NCBI GenBank assembly: GCA_027492915.1
Contig: JAPUDW010000411.1
Coordinates: 1 to 37,283, forward strand
Source: Bacteroidota bacterium
Lineage (GTDB): Bacteria > Chloroflexota > Anaerolineae > Aggregatilineales > Phototrophicaceae
Direction of reading: 5' to 3'
Length of the DNA: 37,283 bases
Shown: one piece after another, positions 22,857 to 30,241 of the stretch
Layout: each line of letters begins with the position of its first letter
Position numbering within the stretch: the stretch's first letter is position 1
The notes under the pieces: generated by a model
Databases searched by the model: none
Told to the model about the DNA's origin: nothing
The model's input: the letters and a program-made list of their open reading frames with translations, nothing else
Position numbers and translations under genes: made by a program

Positions 22857-23837
22857 TTGACTACACCATTTCGCTGGGCCATTTTAGGAGCAGGTGGTAT
22901 CGCCCACAAATTTGCGACCGGTCTAGCCGTCCTACCGGACGCGCAACTCATTGCGGTAGGCTCACGCACGCAGCAAAATGCGGATAAATTCGCCGACACC
23001 TTTAACATCCCCCACCGCCATGCCAGCTATGAAGCACTTGCCAACGATCCCGAAGTCGATGCCATCTACGTAGCCACGCCGCACCCCTTCCACAAAGAAA
23101 ATACCATTCTTTGCCTGAACGCTGGCAAAGCCGTCCTTTGCGAAAAACCATTCGCCATCAACGCTGCCGAAGCAGGTGAAATGATCGCCGTCGCCCGTCA
23201 AAAACGGGTGTTCCTGATGGAAGCCATGTGGTCGCGCTTCCTACCCACCATCATCAAAGCACAGGAACTCATCGCCAGCGGCACAATCGGTGAAGTTCGT
23301 ATACTCAACGCCGACTTCGGCTTCCGCACCAGTATCAATGAAGATAGTCGCCTGTTTAATCTAGCACTCGGTGGTGGGGCGCTGCTCGATGTCGGCATCT
23401 ACCCGCTGTCCCTCGCCTTCCTCTTGTTCGGCGCACCCACCAATATCGCCTCCGCTGCTCACCTCGGCGAAACCGGCGCAGATGAGCAGGCCGCAATTGT
23501 CCTGAGTTACACTCGGGGTCAGCTCGCACTCCTCTCAACCGCCATCCGCACCAATACCGCCCACGAAGCCCTGATCTACGGCACAGACGGTTACATCCGC
23601 ATCCCCGACTGGTGGCACGCCAACCGGCTCATCTTGAACAAAGGCGGCAAAGAAGAGACCTTTGAAGTACCCCACGATGGCAACGGCTACAGCCACGAAG
23701 CCGCCGAAGTCGCCCGTTGCGTTCGTGCTGGCAAAACCGAAAGCGAAACCATGTCGCTCGACGAAACCTTATCCATTATGACCACGATGGATGCAATCCG
23801 CGCCCAATGGGGTCTAAAATATCCATCTGATAAATAA
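22857..23837 (+). CDS. Gfo/Idh/MocA family oxidoreductase
   Basis: The 326-residue NAD(P)-dependent sugar or polyol dehydrogenase has a Rossmann start FRWAILGAGGIAHKFATGL, a nucleotide segment LIAVGSRTQQNADKFADTF, and the family Lys in VLCEKPFAINAAEA at about 96-100. GGALLDVGIYPLSLAF follows near 177-193. The sequence resembles the dihydrodiol/xylose dehydrogenase-type branch. It starts with TTG, supported by a strong ribosome site (GAGGGAG). It opens the plus arm of the sugar cluster and is followed by a palindromic element and an aldo/keto reductase gene. Confidence 0.9.
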   Translation: MTTPFRWAILGAGGIAHKFATGLAVLPDAQLIAVGSRTQQNADKFADTFNIPHRHASYEALANDPEVDAIYVATPHPFHKENTILCLNAGKAVLCEKPFAINAAEAGEMIAVARQKRVFLMEAMWSRFLPTIIKAQELIASGTIGEVRILNADFGFRTSINEDSRLFNLALGGGALLDVGIYPLSLAFLLFGAPTNIASAAHLGETGADEQAAIVLSYTRGQLALLSTAIRTNTAHEALIYGTDGYIRIPDWWHANRLILNKGGKEETFEVPHDGNGYSHEAAEVARCVRAGKTESETMSLDETLSIMTTMDAIRAQWGLKYPSDK

Positions 23838-23872
23838 ACGATAAGTCATAAAACTCAAATTTTCCCTTCACT

Positions 23873-23917
23873 CCCCCTCTGCCACTTGTGGAGAGGGGGT
23901 TGGGGGGTGAGGTCTTA
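23873..23917. repeat. REP-like palindromic element, copy 1
   Basis: CCCCCTCT-g-CCAC-TT-GTGG-AGAGGGGG (23873-23899) is a 12-bp hairpin with one bulged base. The tail is TTGGGGGGTGAGGTCTT. A diverged second copy with the same layout is at 27260-27302. It lies between the dehydrogenase and reductase genes and might influence mRNA stability. Confidence 0.7.
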
Positions 23918-23933
23918 GAGAGGAAAACAACAT

Positions 23934-24902
23934 ATGCAGTACGGCAAAATCTCAGGTATAGACAAACCCATCTCGCGGTTGGTTCAGGGGACAATCCCCA
24001 TCGGCTCAACCAAACTTGACTACAGCTTTAAACTCCTTGACGATGTATACGCCCTCGGTTGTAATACCTTCGACACGGCTCATACCTATGGCAGCGGTGA
24101 TAACGAGCGCGTCTTTGGCCAGTGGATGAATGACCGTGGCCTGCGTGATAAGCTGGTCATCCTCGGCAAAGGCGCACACCACAGCCAGGATCGCCAGCGC
24201 GTTACACCCCACGACATCACGTCCGATATTTTCGACTCCCTCGCTCGCTTCAAAACTGACTATATTGACCTCTATGTGCTGCACCGCGATAATCCGGCAG
24301 TTCCCGTTGGCCCGATTGTAGAAGTCCTCAACGAGCATCATAAAGCCGGACGCATCCATGCCTTCGGTGGCTCCAACTGGACTCACAACCGCATTGAAGA
24401 AGCTAATGCCTATGCAAAGGAACACGGCCTACAGGGATTCAGCGCCAGCAGCCCCAACTTCAGCCTCGCCGAACAATTTAAAGAACCATGGCCGAACTGC
24501 ATCACCATCAGCGGCCCTAAAAATATCGAAGCGCGTGCTTATTACGCCCAACACAACACCCCCCTATTCACATGGTCAAGCCTCGCTGGTGGTTTTTTCT
24601 CCGGTCGCTTCACCCGCGATAACCTCGACACCTTCACTGAATATTTCGACGCGCTCTGTGTCACCTCCTACTGCGAGGAACCCAACTTCCAGCGCCTCGA
24701 CCGTGTGCGCCAGTTGGCCTCTGAAACCAGCCTATCAATCCCGCAGGTCGCAATGGCCTATGTCATGAGTGTACCGCTCGACATCTACGCCCTTGTCGGT
24801 TGCGCCAGCGGTGCCGAATATGCCGCCAATGCCGCCGCCCTTGACCACAAATTCTCGCCGGAAACACTTGCGTGGCTCGATCTGCGCTCGGATGAACGCT
24901 AA
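23934..24902 (+). CDS. Aldo/keto reductase
   Basis: The 322-residue (alpha/beta)8 NADPH-dependent oxidoreductase acts on sugar aldehydes or ketones. The catalytic tetrad is present in order: Asp in NTFDTAHTYG (about 46), Tyr in the same segment, Lys in VILGKGAHH (about 79) and His in LYVLHRDNP (about 119). Cofactor-binding-loop sequences are TWSSLAGGFFSGRF and VGCASGAEYAANAA. AGAGGAAA precedes the ATG. Its neighbours are a Gfo/Idh dehydrogenase before it and a GATase-like protein 38 nt after it, all in one direction. Confidence 0.92.
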   Translation: MQYGKISGIDKPISRLVQGTIPIGSTKLDYSFKLLDDVYALGCNTFDTAHTYGSGDNERVFGQWMNDRGLRDKLVILGKGAHHSQDRQRVTPHDITSDIFDSLARFKTDYIDLYVLHRDNPAVPVGPIVEVLNEHHKAGRIHAFGGSNWTHNRIEEANAYAKEHGLQGFSASSPNFSLAEQFKEPWPNCITISGPKNIEARAYYAQHNTPLFTWSSLAGGFFSGRFTRDNLDTFTEYFDALCVTSYCEEPNFQRLDRVRQLASETSLSIPQVAMAYVMSVPLDIYALVGCASGAEYAANAAALDHKFSPETLAWLDLRSDER

Positions 24903-24940
24903 TTTAGACGCTATTCACTAACGAAAGAGAAACAAACAGC

Positions 24941-25693
24941 ATGACTCCTATACGTGTACTATTAGTTGGCGAATCGTGGGTATCCACCACTACCCACGTC
25001 AAAGGTTGGGATTACTTCACTAGCAGCGAATATGGGCAGGGGACACAATATATTGTCGCCGCCCTCTCCGGTGATGAATTTCAATTTGGTCATATGCCCG
25101 GTCACATCGCCCAATCCGAATTTCCGCAAACCATCGACAAACTCGCGGAATATGATGTCATCCTCCTCAGCGACATCGGTGCAAACTCCTTCAATCTCCA
25201 TCCCGACACCTCGGCTGGCCGCATCATCCCCAACCGTCTCAAGCTTATGCAAACGTGGGTCGAAAATGGCGGCGGTCTAGCCATGTGTGGCGGCTATATG
25301 TCCTTCTCCGGCATCAACGCCTCAGCAAAGTATTATCGTTCGCACATCGAAACGATTCTGCCCGTCAACATCTATACCTTCGATGATCGTGTCGAAACAC
25401 CAGAAGGCGTAATCGGCAAAATTGTAGATACCAATCACCCCATCACTGCTGGTGTTACCGGCGAATGGCCGCCGTTGCTCGGCTATAACGAAACATCACT
25501 CAAATCCGGTGCGACCCTTCTCGCAACCGTCGGTAACGACCCGATGATCGCCGTCCAATCCTACGGTCAAGGCCGCACCCTCACTTGGGCTTCCGATATT
25601 GGCCCACACTGGTGTCCTGAACCCTTCCTCAAGTGGGATGGCTACGCGAAGCTCTGGCAGCAGTCCGTTCGCTGGCTTGCTGGCCGCATCTAA
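24941..25693 (+). CDS. Putative glutamine amidotransferase-like protein (PF07090-type)
   Basis: The 250-residue protein has a class-I GATase-like fold and belongs to a group seen often in sugar-degradation loci. Signatures are RVLLVGESWVSTTTHVKG at the start, YDVILLSDIGANSF, and ENGGGLAMCGGYMSFSGI with a Cys at the nucleophile-elbow position (about 114-120). HPITAGV and WASDIGPHW come further on. ThuA-like proteins have a similar architecture. The Cys suggests a possible catalytic role, but I do not see a full Cys-His-Glu triad. It is the last gene of the plus arm before a convergent terminator. Confidence 0.75.
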   Translation: MTPIRVLLVGESWVSTTTHVKGWDYFTSSEYGQGTQYIVAALSGDEFQFGHMPGHIAQSEFPQTIDKLAEYDVILLSDIGANSFNLHPDTSAGRIIPNRLKLMQTWVENGGGLAMCGGYMSFSGINASAKYYRSHIETILPVNIYTFDDRVETPEGVIGKIVDTNHPITAGVTGEWPPLLGYNETSLKSGATLLATVGNDPMIAVQSYGQGRTLTWASDIGPHWCPEPFLKWDGYAKLWQQSVRWLAGRI

Positions 25694-25707
25694 CCCCTTC
25701 ACAAATC

Positions 25708-25735
25708 AAAAGGGAGCATTACCCATGCTCCCTTC
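25708..25735 (-). terminator. Rho-independent terminator for the hexulose-phosphate synthase gene
   Basis: AAGGGAGCAT and ATGCTCCCTT (25710-25719, 25725-25734) form a 10-bp perfect stem around a 5-nt loop. On the minus strand it is followed by a short T-run and GATTTG. On the plus strand CCCTTAG follows, so the minus direction is favoured, though it may also stop the convergent plus transcript. Confidence 0.75.
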
Positions 25736-25783
25736 CCTTAGCGCTCTTGGTCATTAATCTTTTCTTGGCTTTTGTGAACTTGC

Positions 25784-26449
25784 TTAACCAACACTCGCGA
25801 TCATCCGCTCACGCAAACGCTGCGTAACCGCCGCCGGGTCAGCCGCCCGTGTAATTGCCCCGCCCACCACCACAATCGTCGGGTTATGCACCAGAATCGA
25901 ATCAACCGTTGGCAAACCCACGCCCCCCGCCACAGCCAATGGGGCATTTGGCAAACCTTTTCGCAGCCGCTTCAACGTCGCCAGCGGCGTTTCATGCTCT
26001 TGTTGGTCAAACGCCGTATGCACGCACAGGTAATCACACCCCATCGCCAGCAGCAAATGCCCGCGCTCCACCGCGTCCGGCGTTTGCATCATATCGACAA
26101 CCACTTGCCCATCAAAACGCTTGGCCGCAGCCACCACACCTTGAATAGTCTTATCTCGCGTCACACCCAGTACCGTCACATAATCACAGCCCGCGTCAAA
26201 AGCGATACTCGCCTCTTCCTCACCCGCGTCCATGATCTTCAAATCCGCCAGCAGCTTAACGTGTGGGAACTGATCCCTCACCTTATCCGCCACCCGTATG
26301 CCTTCACGGTATACCAACGGCGTACCCAGTTCTACAATATCAACCAGTGCTGCAACTTGTTCCAACACCGCCATCGCTTGGTCATACGTACCGTCCAGCG
26401 CCACCTGTAATAATGGACGCTGTGTTTGTGTTGCATCTAATCCATTCAC
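25784..26449 (-). CDS. 3-hexulose-6-phosphate synthase-like (OMPDC superfamily)
   Basis: The 221-residue (alpha/beta)8 enzyme belongs to the orotidine-monophosphate decarboxylase suprafamily. The DxKxxD motif is LADLKIMDAG (D69, K71, D74). The rest reads like hexulose-phosphate synthases: VTVLGVTRDKTIQGVV, VVVDMMQTPDAVERG, DYLCVHTAFDQQ, PLAVAGGVG and a phosphate-binding VVVGGAITRAADPA. The reaction would join formaldehyde and ribulose-5-phosphate, or run in reverse to make pentose. The closely related keto-gulonate-phosphate decarboxylase is the alternative. No phosphohexuloisomerase gene is adjacent. It starts with GTG at 26449; no in-frame ATG is available. It converges on the GATase-like gene. 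Confidence 0.82.
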   Translation of the reverse strand: MNGLDATQTQRPLLQVALDGTYDQAMAVLEQVAALVDIVELGTPLVYREGIRVADKVRDQFPHVKLLADLKIMDAGEEEASIAFDAGCDYVTVLGVTRDKTIQGVVAAAKRFDGQVVVDMMQTPDAVERGHLLLAMGCDYLCVHTAFDQQEHETPLATLKRLRKGLPNAPLAVAGGVGLPTVDSILVHNPTIVVVGGAITRAADPAAVTQRLRERMIASVG

Positions 26450-26652
26450 TTCGTCTGCGCTTTCCCGGTAGTGGCAAGCCCACTATCAATAGACTGTTAT
26501 GCAAAATAAAACTGCCTCTGAATAACGAAATAATTTACAGCATAAAAATCTATTTATACATACGCCGCAATTTGCGAATGAGATGTCTCCACAACAAGCA
26601 TTCTTCAAATTCTAAGGAATACATCCCCTCCCCGCAACAACATTGTGCAAAT

Positions 26653-26826
26653 TCATTTTGTAATAGGGCAAAAGACGGCGATCATTGCCGCCAACCTGAT
26701 TGCCTTGCAAGCCATCACGTCCAGCACCATCAACATCGCCTGAATAATGCGGCCTTGGTACGGCGTTTCATATCATTCAATTGGGTTAAAGATTACACGG
26801 TTAGAAAGTCGGATCAAAGTGGTCAT
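26653..26826 (-). pseudogene. Possible small gene with an in-frame TGA
   Basis: A minus-strand ATG at 26826, preceded by GAGGTGAAG, opens MTTLIRLSNRVIFNPIE and then hits TGA at 26773-26775. The same frame continues YETPYQGRIIQAMLMVLDV and more to a stop at 26653, 57 residues in all if TGA is read as Trp or was TGG. Alternatively it is chance. Confidence 0.2.
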
Positions 26827-26869
26827 GGCTTCACCTCGCGGCATACAAACGGGCGATGGTCGGTCACCG

Positions 26870-26890
26870 TCATCAGCCTCCCGCTGATGA
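26870..26890. other. 8-bp perfect hairpin
   Basis: TCATCAGC and GCTGATGA flank the loop CTCCC. No T-run follows on either strand, so I do not call it a terminator. Confidence 0.4.
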
Positions 26891-27259
26891 AAACTGTCCT
26901 TAATTAAAAATACCGAATTTTGCGCCACATGCCAAAATCTGCTATTGCACTATAAATATTCCACTGACCTACAGGTAAATAAATAAGCCGCAACCCGCCT
27001 ACTTATGTAACAGTCACTTATTACAATCACAGCTTCCCGCTTACTGTCCAAAGTTAGAATCTACAAACCTTGTCTACCGAATTCCAACCATTCATCAACC
27101 TTTTTAACAATCCTGCTCCCTCAAAATGGTTAGCGCAAACACGCGATAAAAGCTACCAAATGGTCTTCCAAATGGTCACCCTAAACCGCTTTACTCCTGC
27201 TATGCTGTTCATTGGGCTAATCGTAGGCCGCAGGTAGCGTAGACAAATCCTGTTTAACT

Positions 27260-27302
27260 CCCTTTCTCTGCTTGCAGGGAAAGGGCTGGGGATAGGGGTC
27301 TC
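27260..27302. repeat. REP-like palindromic element, copy 2
   Basis: CCCTTTC-T-CTGC-TT-GCAG-G-GAAAGGG (27260-27285) forms a 12-bp hairpin with one G-U. The tail CTGGGGATAGGGGTCT resembles that of copy 1 at 23873-23917. The stem sequences have diverged with paired changes, so the hairpin itself is retained. Confidence 0.6.
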
Positions 27303-27451
27303 CGCCGCAACTTAACAACCACATCCCTCAACGCGCACAAAATCGCCGTTTTTCGTGCCGCCGCTGCCGCATTTGCTGCTTGTTCCGCATATTGTGCATT
27401 GACCTGTTAACTGATAGCTGGTGACTTGTTCTTGCCTTTGACTGTCACCTG

Positions 27452-27661
27452 TTGACTGTAGACGTGAGACTATTTTTGCAGCAAACGTTACAGCAGCAAG
27501 GTAAGCAGTCATCGCTGCAAATAAAAACATTGGCAATCTTGGCGGCAACACACGAATCCCCTATTTTTGCCAAATTTGCCAATGACTTGACCGAGAATAC
27601 GGATGATAAACGGGATATGGCAATTTCAATTGCCGCCAACTTTGCCAAAAATCATTACTGA
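27452..27661 (+). CDS. Doubtful 69-codon open frame
   Basis: A TTG-started frame reads as a plausible polypeptide (KTLAILAATHESPIFAKFAN, then DDKRDMAISIAANFAKNHY) but has no ribosome site and begins in low-complexity DNA. The opposite strand is also open. It could be the tail of a degraded gene. I would not count on it being expressed. Confidence 0.2.
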   Translation: MTVDVRLFLQQTLQQQGKQSSLQIKTLAILAATHESPIFAKFANDLTENTDDKRDMAISIAANFAKNHY

Positions 27662-27770
27662 CATATGCGACAAATTCAGAGGATTCTCAATAACAACAAC
27701 AGCAGCAACAGCATAAAATACACAAGTGAAAGTGACTACGAAGTGTCCCGTGGGAAGAATTTTCCGAATC

Positions 27771-27792
27771 AAAAGAGGCGTTCTTACGCCTC
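27771..27792 (-). terminator. Rho-independent terminator of the ribokinase gene
   Basis: GAGGCGT and ACGCCTC (27775-27781, 27786-27792) form a 7-bp stem with a 4-nt loop; on the minus strand TTTT follows (27771-27774). It is 33 nt past the ribokinase stop. Confidence 0.8.
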
Positions 27793-27824
27793 CACTAATT
27801 TTAATTTTGACTAACGACTACAGA

Positions 27825-28733
27825 CTATTGACCACTCAACAGCGCATCAACATCTGACCGTTTTGGCATACTTGGTGCCGTACCCTGCTTCGTCACGCTC
27901 AAGCCTGCCGTCGCATTCCCGAACCGCACGGCTTCTTCAAGGCTCTTGCCCTCGCCCAAAGCCACCGCGAACCCACCGTTGAATGCATCTCCCGCCCCCG
28001 TCGTATCCACCACATCCACCTTGAATGTGGGAACGGTCGCCTGTCCCTCTGCGTTCAACCACATTGCCCCTTGCGAACCCAACGTCACCACCGCAGTTTG
28101 TCCCTCGCGTGTCAGTAGCGAACGAGCCGCCGCTTCATAATCGCCCGTTTTCCCGCTCAACACTTCCAGCTCAGTCTCATTAGGTGTCAGGTAATCTGCC
28201 AGTGCCACCACTTCAGGAGCCAGTTTTCCGGCGGGCGCAGGGTTCAAAATCGTCTTAACACCCTTCGCCTTCGCCACCTTCAGCACATATTTCACAATGT
28301 CGTAGTTGATCTCCAACTGCACGATCACTACATCCGCCCCTGCGATCACATCCGCCGCACGGTCAATATCGGCTGGTGTAATCCGCAAGTTCGCTCCCAG
28401 CACCACGACGATGCTGTTCTCGCCTTTATCATCCACCCAAATTGGGGCAACACCCGTCGCGTGGTCAGGGTCACAGCCTACAAAATCGGTATTAATCCCC
28501 TCCTGCTTCCAGAAGTCCAGCGCTGCTTGCGCGAACACATCTTCGCCCACTCGCCCAATGAAAGTCACCTCAGCCCCCAACCGCGCCGCTGCTACCGCTT
28601 GGTTCGAACCCTTGCCCCCCGGCCCCGTCTTAAACGTATGCCCACCCACCGTCTCACCCGGTCGTGGCATCCGCTCCATATATGCCGTCAAATCCATATT
28701 AAAACTGCCGACCACCACAATTTTCGCAGGCAT
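27825..28733 (-). CDS. rbsK: Ribokinase (PfkB family)
   Basis: The 302-residue cytosolic kinase phosphorylates ribose, or a related sugar, at O5 with ATP. The N-terminal VVVGSFNMDLTAYMERMPRP and the GPGGKGSNQAVAAARLGA block (about 37-54) are the PfkB signature 1 of ribokinases. DTTGAGDAFNGG (243-254) carries the catalytic base D249 and the anion hole. NPAPA and YLTPNETELEVL are also ribokinase-like. AAGGA lies 7 nt upstream of the ATG. No rbsD, rbs transport or repressor genes are adjacent. Related sugars such as deoxyribose cannot be excluded. Confidence 0.92.
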   Translation of the reverse strand: MPAKIVVVGSFNMDLTAYMERMPRPGETVGGHTFKTGPGGKGSNQAVAAARLGAEVTFIGRVGEDVFAQAALDFWKQEGINTDFVGCDPDHATGVAPIWVDDKGENSIVVVLGANLRITPADIDRAADVIAGADVVIVQLEINYDIVKYVLKVAKAKGVKTILNPAPAGKLAPEVVALADYLTPNETELEVLSGKTGDYEAAARSLLTREGQTAVVTLGSQGAMWLNAEGQATVPTFKVDVVDTTGAGDAFNGGFAVALGEGKSLEEAVRFGNATAGLSVTKQGTAPSMPKRSDVDALLSGQ

Positions 28734-28835
28734 CTTTTAATCCTTCGTAAAGTTTCTCACTAAAATTTCGCCCGATTATAACCCGTGTCAGGTAGGCAGT
28801 CACAACCCGCAACGTGACTACCGCTCATCAAAAAT

Positions 28836-28950
28836 TTGGCGTTTTCTTCTTAACTTGGCCTCTTGGCGATTCGTCTTTCTTCTCTATCTTCCCCTGCGTT
28901 TAATCTTCTTTCTCTGTGCCTCTGTGGTAAAAATTTCCCTCTTAGCGCAC
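28836..28950. repeat. Dispersed boilerplate-type intergenic sequence
   Basis: The tract runs from TTGGCGTTTTCTTCTTAACT through CTTGGCGATTCGTCTTTCTT to CTCTGTGCCTCTGTGGTAAA. I recognise this pattern as a pyrimidine-rich intergenic element that recurs in many bacterial genomes, including Chloroflexota and cyanobacteria. Only one copy is in the window. No ORF covers it. Its function is not known to me. Confidence 0.45.
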
Positions 28951-28992
28951 AATACCTACAAATTAATTTCACAAAATTTGGAGCATTCTTAA

Positions 28993-29724
28993 ATGGATAT
29001 TCGTTTTGATGGAAAAAGAGCTTTAGTCACGGGCGCTGGAAAAGGTATCGGGCGAGAAATTGTAAAAGTCTTGGCTGACTGTGGTGCGCATGTGGTCGCC
29101 GTCAGCCGTACTCAAGCCGACCTCGACAGCCTCCAAACAGAAACCGATTGCTCGGTCATCTTAGCCGACATTACCTCTCCCGCTGGCGCGAAACAGGCTG
29201 CCGAAGCTGCTGGTGACATCGACCTGCTCGTGAACAACGCCGGTATAGCCCTCCTCGCCCCTTTCTTGGAAGTCACAGTTGAGGACTTCGACGAAACCAT
29301 CGCCGTCAACCTCCGTGCTGCCCTGATATTCTCGCAGGTCATCGCCAAAGGTATGATCGCCCGTGGTAAAGGGGGAGCCATCGTCAACGTCTCCAGTCAA
29401 GCTGGTGTCGCTGCCCTCCACAACCACGCCTCATACTGTGCGTCCAAGGCTGGCCTTGACCACCTCACCCGCGTCATGGCGCTCGAACTCGGCCCACACC
29501 AAATCCGCGTCAACAGTGTCAATCCAACCGTCATCCTCACGCCAATGGGCGAAAAAGTTTGGGGTGATCCCGCCAAAGGTGGGCCGATGCTCGCCAAAAT
29601 CCCATTGGGTCGTTTCGGCTATCCCATCCACGTGGCGCAGGTCGTCGCCTACCTGCTTAGCGATCAAGCCGACATGGTGACCGGCATCATCATGCCCATT
29701 GATGGAGGCTATTTAGTGGGGTAG
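28993..29724 (+). CDS. SDR oxidoreductase, L-xylulose reductase (DCXR)-like
   Basis: The 243-residue short-chain dehydrogenase has the cofactor motif ALVTGAGKGIGREI (10-23) and an NADPH-type second strand VVAVSRTQADLDSL. The catalytic set is N106, S135, Y148 and K152 (VNVSSQAG and YCASKAGLDHLTRVMALELG). The run ALLAPFLEVTVEDFD, HQIRVNSVNPTVILTPMG and IPLGRF is strikingly like dicarbonyl/L-xylulose reductase (DCXR), which converts L-xylulose to xylitol. GGAG lies about 10 nt upstream of the ATG. A GGTAGC/GCTACC hairpin spans the stop codon (29720-29735). Substrate is inferred from similarity. Confidence 0.88.
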   Translation: MDIRFDGKRALVTGAGKGIGREIVKVLADCGAHVVAVSRTQADLDSLQTETDCSVILADITSPAGAKQAAEAAGDIDLLVNNAGIALLAPFLEVTVEDFDETIAVNLRAALIFSQVIAKGMIARGKGGAIVNVSSQAGVAALHNHASYCASKAGLDHLTRVMALELGPHQIRVNSVNPTVILTPMGEKVWGDPAKGGPMLAKIPLGRFGYPIHVAQVVAYLLSDQADMVTGIIMPIDGGYLVG

Positions 29725-29741
29725 CCAGTGCTACCTCATCT

Positions 29742-29972
29742 TCAAATGAGTTCGCGTTCAGGTTCAGGAATAGACATTCCTGTCTCCAAAGCCGTTTCCA
29801 ACCATAACCGTTTTGCATCGTCTAACATCAAAAGTGCATCTTCACGACTGCTTCCGTTAGTCATACAACCTTTGAGCAAAGGGATTTTCACGAACCAGAT
29901 ACCATCATCATCAGGGGTAAGTTCTATCGTGTAGGGGAGCGACAGATAGTAATCAAGCGTTTTTTGTGCCAT
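29742..29972 (-). CDS. hicB: HicB family antitoxin
   Basis: The 76-residue protein is a partial RNase H-fold HicB antitoxin: YTIELTPDDDGIWFVKIPLL, then GCMTNGSSREDALLMLDDAK. It is expected to bind and neutralise HicA. It has no separate helix-turn-helix tail, as in the shorter HicB group. Its ATG overlaps the hicA stop as TAATG (29972), so toxin and antitoxin are translationally coupled in the usual toxin-first order. Confidence 0.85.
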   Translation of the reverse strand: MAQKTLDYYLSLPYTIELTPDDDGIWFVKIPLLKGCMTNGSSREDALLMLDDAKRLWLETALETGMSIPEPERELI

Positions 29973-30241
29973 TAGGCTTCGTCCTCGTCCAATTTTGATT
30001 GTGCTCTGATTTCATCAATCAATTTTATGGCCTCTTTTACATAGGCAATACCAACTGGCCTAGCAAAAGGTATCACAACAAGTAATTCCAAATCACCAAT
30101 ATTTATTTGAAACGAATGATGACTTCCCGTAGAACGTTTGAGAATAAACCCATATGACTCAAGTATAGTGCTTAATTCTTGAAAGGTAACATTCTTTGGG
30201 TTCTGTCGTATTTTCAGTAGGCGTTTTTCTCGTTTGCTCAT
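29972..30241 (-). CDS. hicA: HicA family toxin (mRNA interferase)
   Basis: The 89-residue protein has the double-stranded-RNA-binding-like HicA fold: VTFQELSTILESYGFILKRS followed by GSHHSF, with H42 as the catalytic-type His, and a final YVKEAIKLIDEI helix. It is longer than the shortest HicA proteins by a basic N-terminus (MSKREKRLLKIRQNPK) and an acidic tail. Known members cut mRNA and slow translation. I used the ATG at 30241, which shares one base with the upstream DUF1684 stop (TAATG); a start at 30262 would overlap that gene by 22 nt. Confidence 0.87.
   Translation of the reverse strand: MSKREKRLLKIRQNPKNVTFQELSTILESYGFILKRSTGSHHSFQINIGDLELLVVIPFARPVGIAYVKEAIKLIDEIRAQSKLDEDEA

Larger units (their letters stand above)
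26450..27824. other. 1.37-kb stretch without a convincing gene
   Basis: This is the largest non-coding stretch in the window. It contains a short minus-strand ORF with a good ribosome site (26773-26826), an 8-bp hairpin (26870-26890), a REP-like element (27260-27302), a low-complexity TGACT/ACTGA tract (27395-27465), a 69-codon open frame (27452-27661), an AAC/AGC-rich tract (about 27688-27713) and the ribokinase terminator. The composition is more AT-rich than its neighbours. It may be a gene-decay region. Confidence 0.5.

Noticed and set aside
26263..26907. Long plus-strand open frame of 214 codons
   Set aside because: Half of it is antisense to the hexulose-phosphate synthase gene, its product is rich in His/Pro/Arg with no domain, and it has no ribosome site.
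27452..27661. 69-codon frame as a real gene
   Set aside because: No ribosome site, it starts in low-complexity DNA and the opposite strand is equally open; kept only as a low-confidence entry.
8603..28620. Further tRNA genes
   Set aside because: GGTTCGAA-like strings, such as one in the ribokinase gene near 28600, have no cloverleaf around them.
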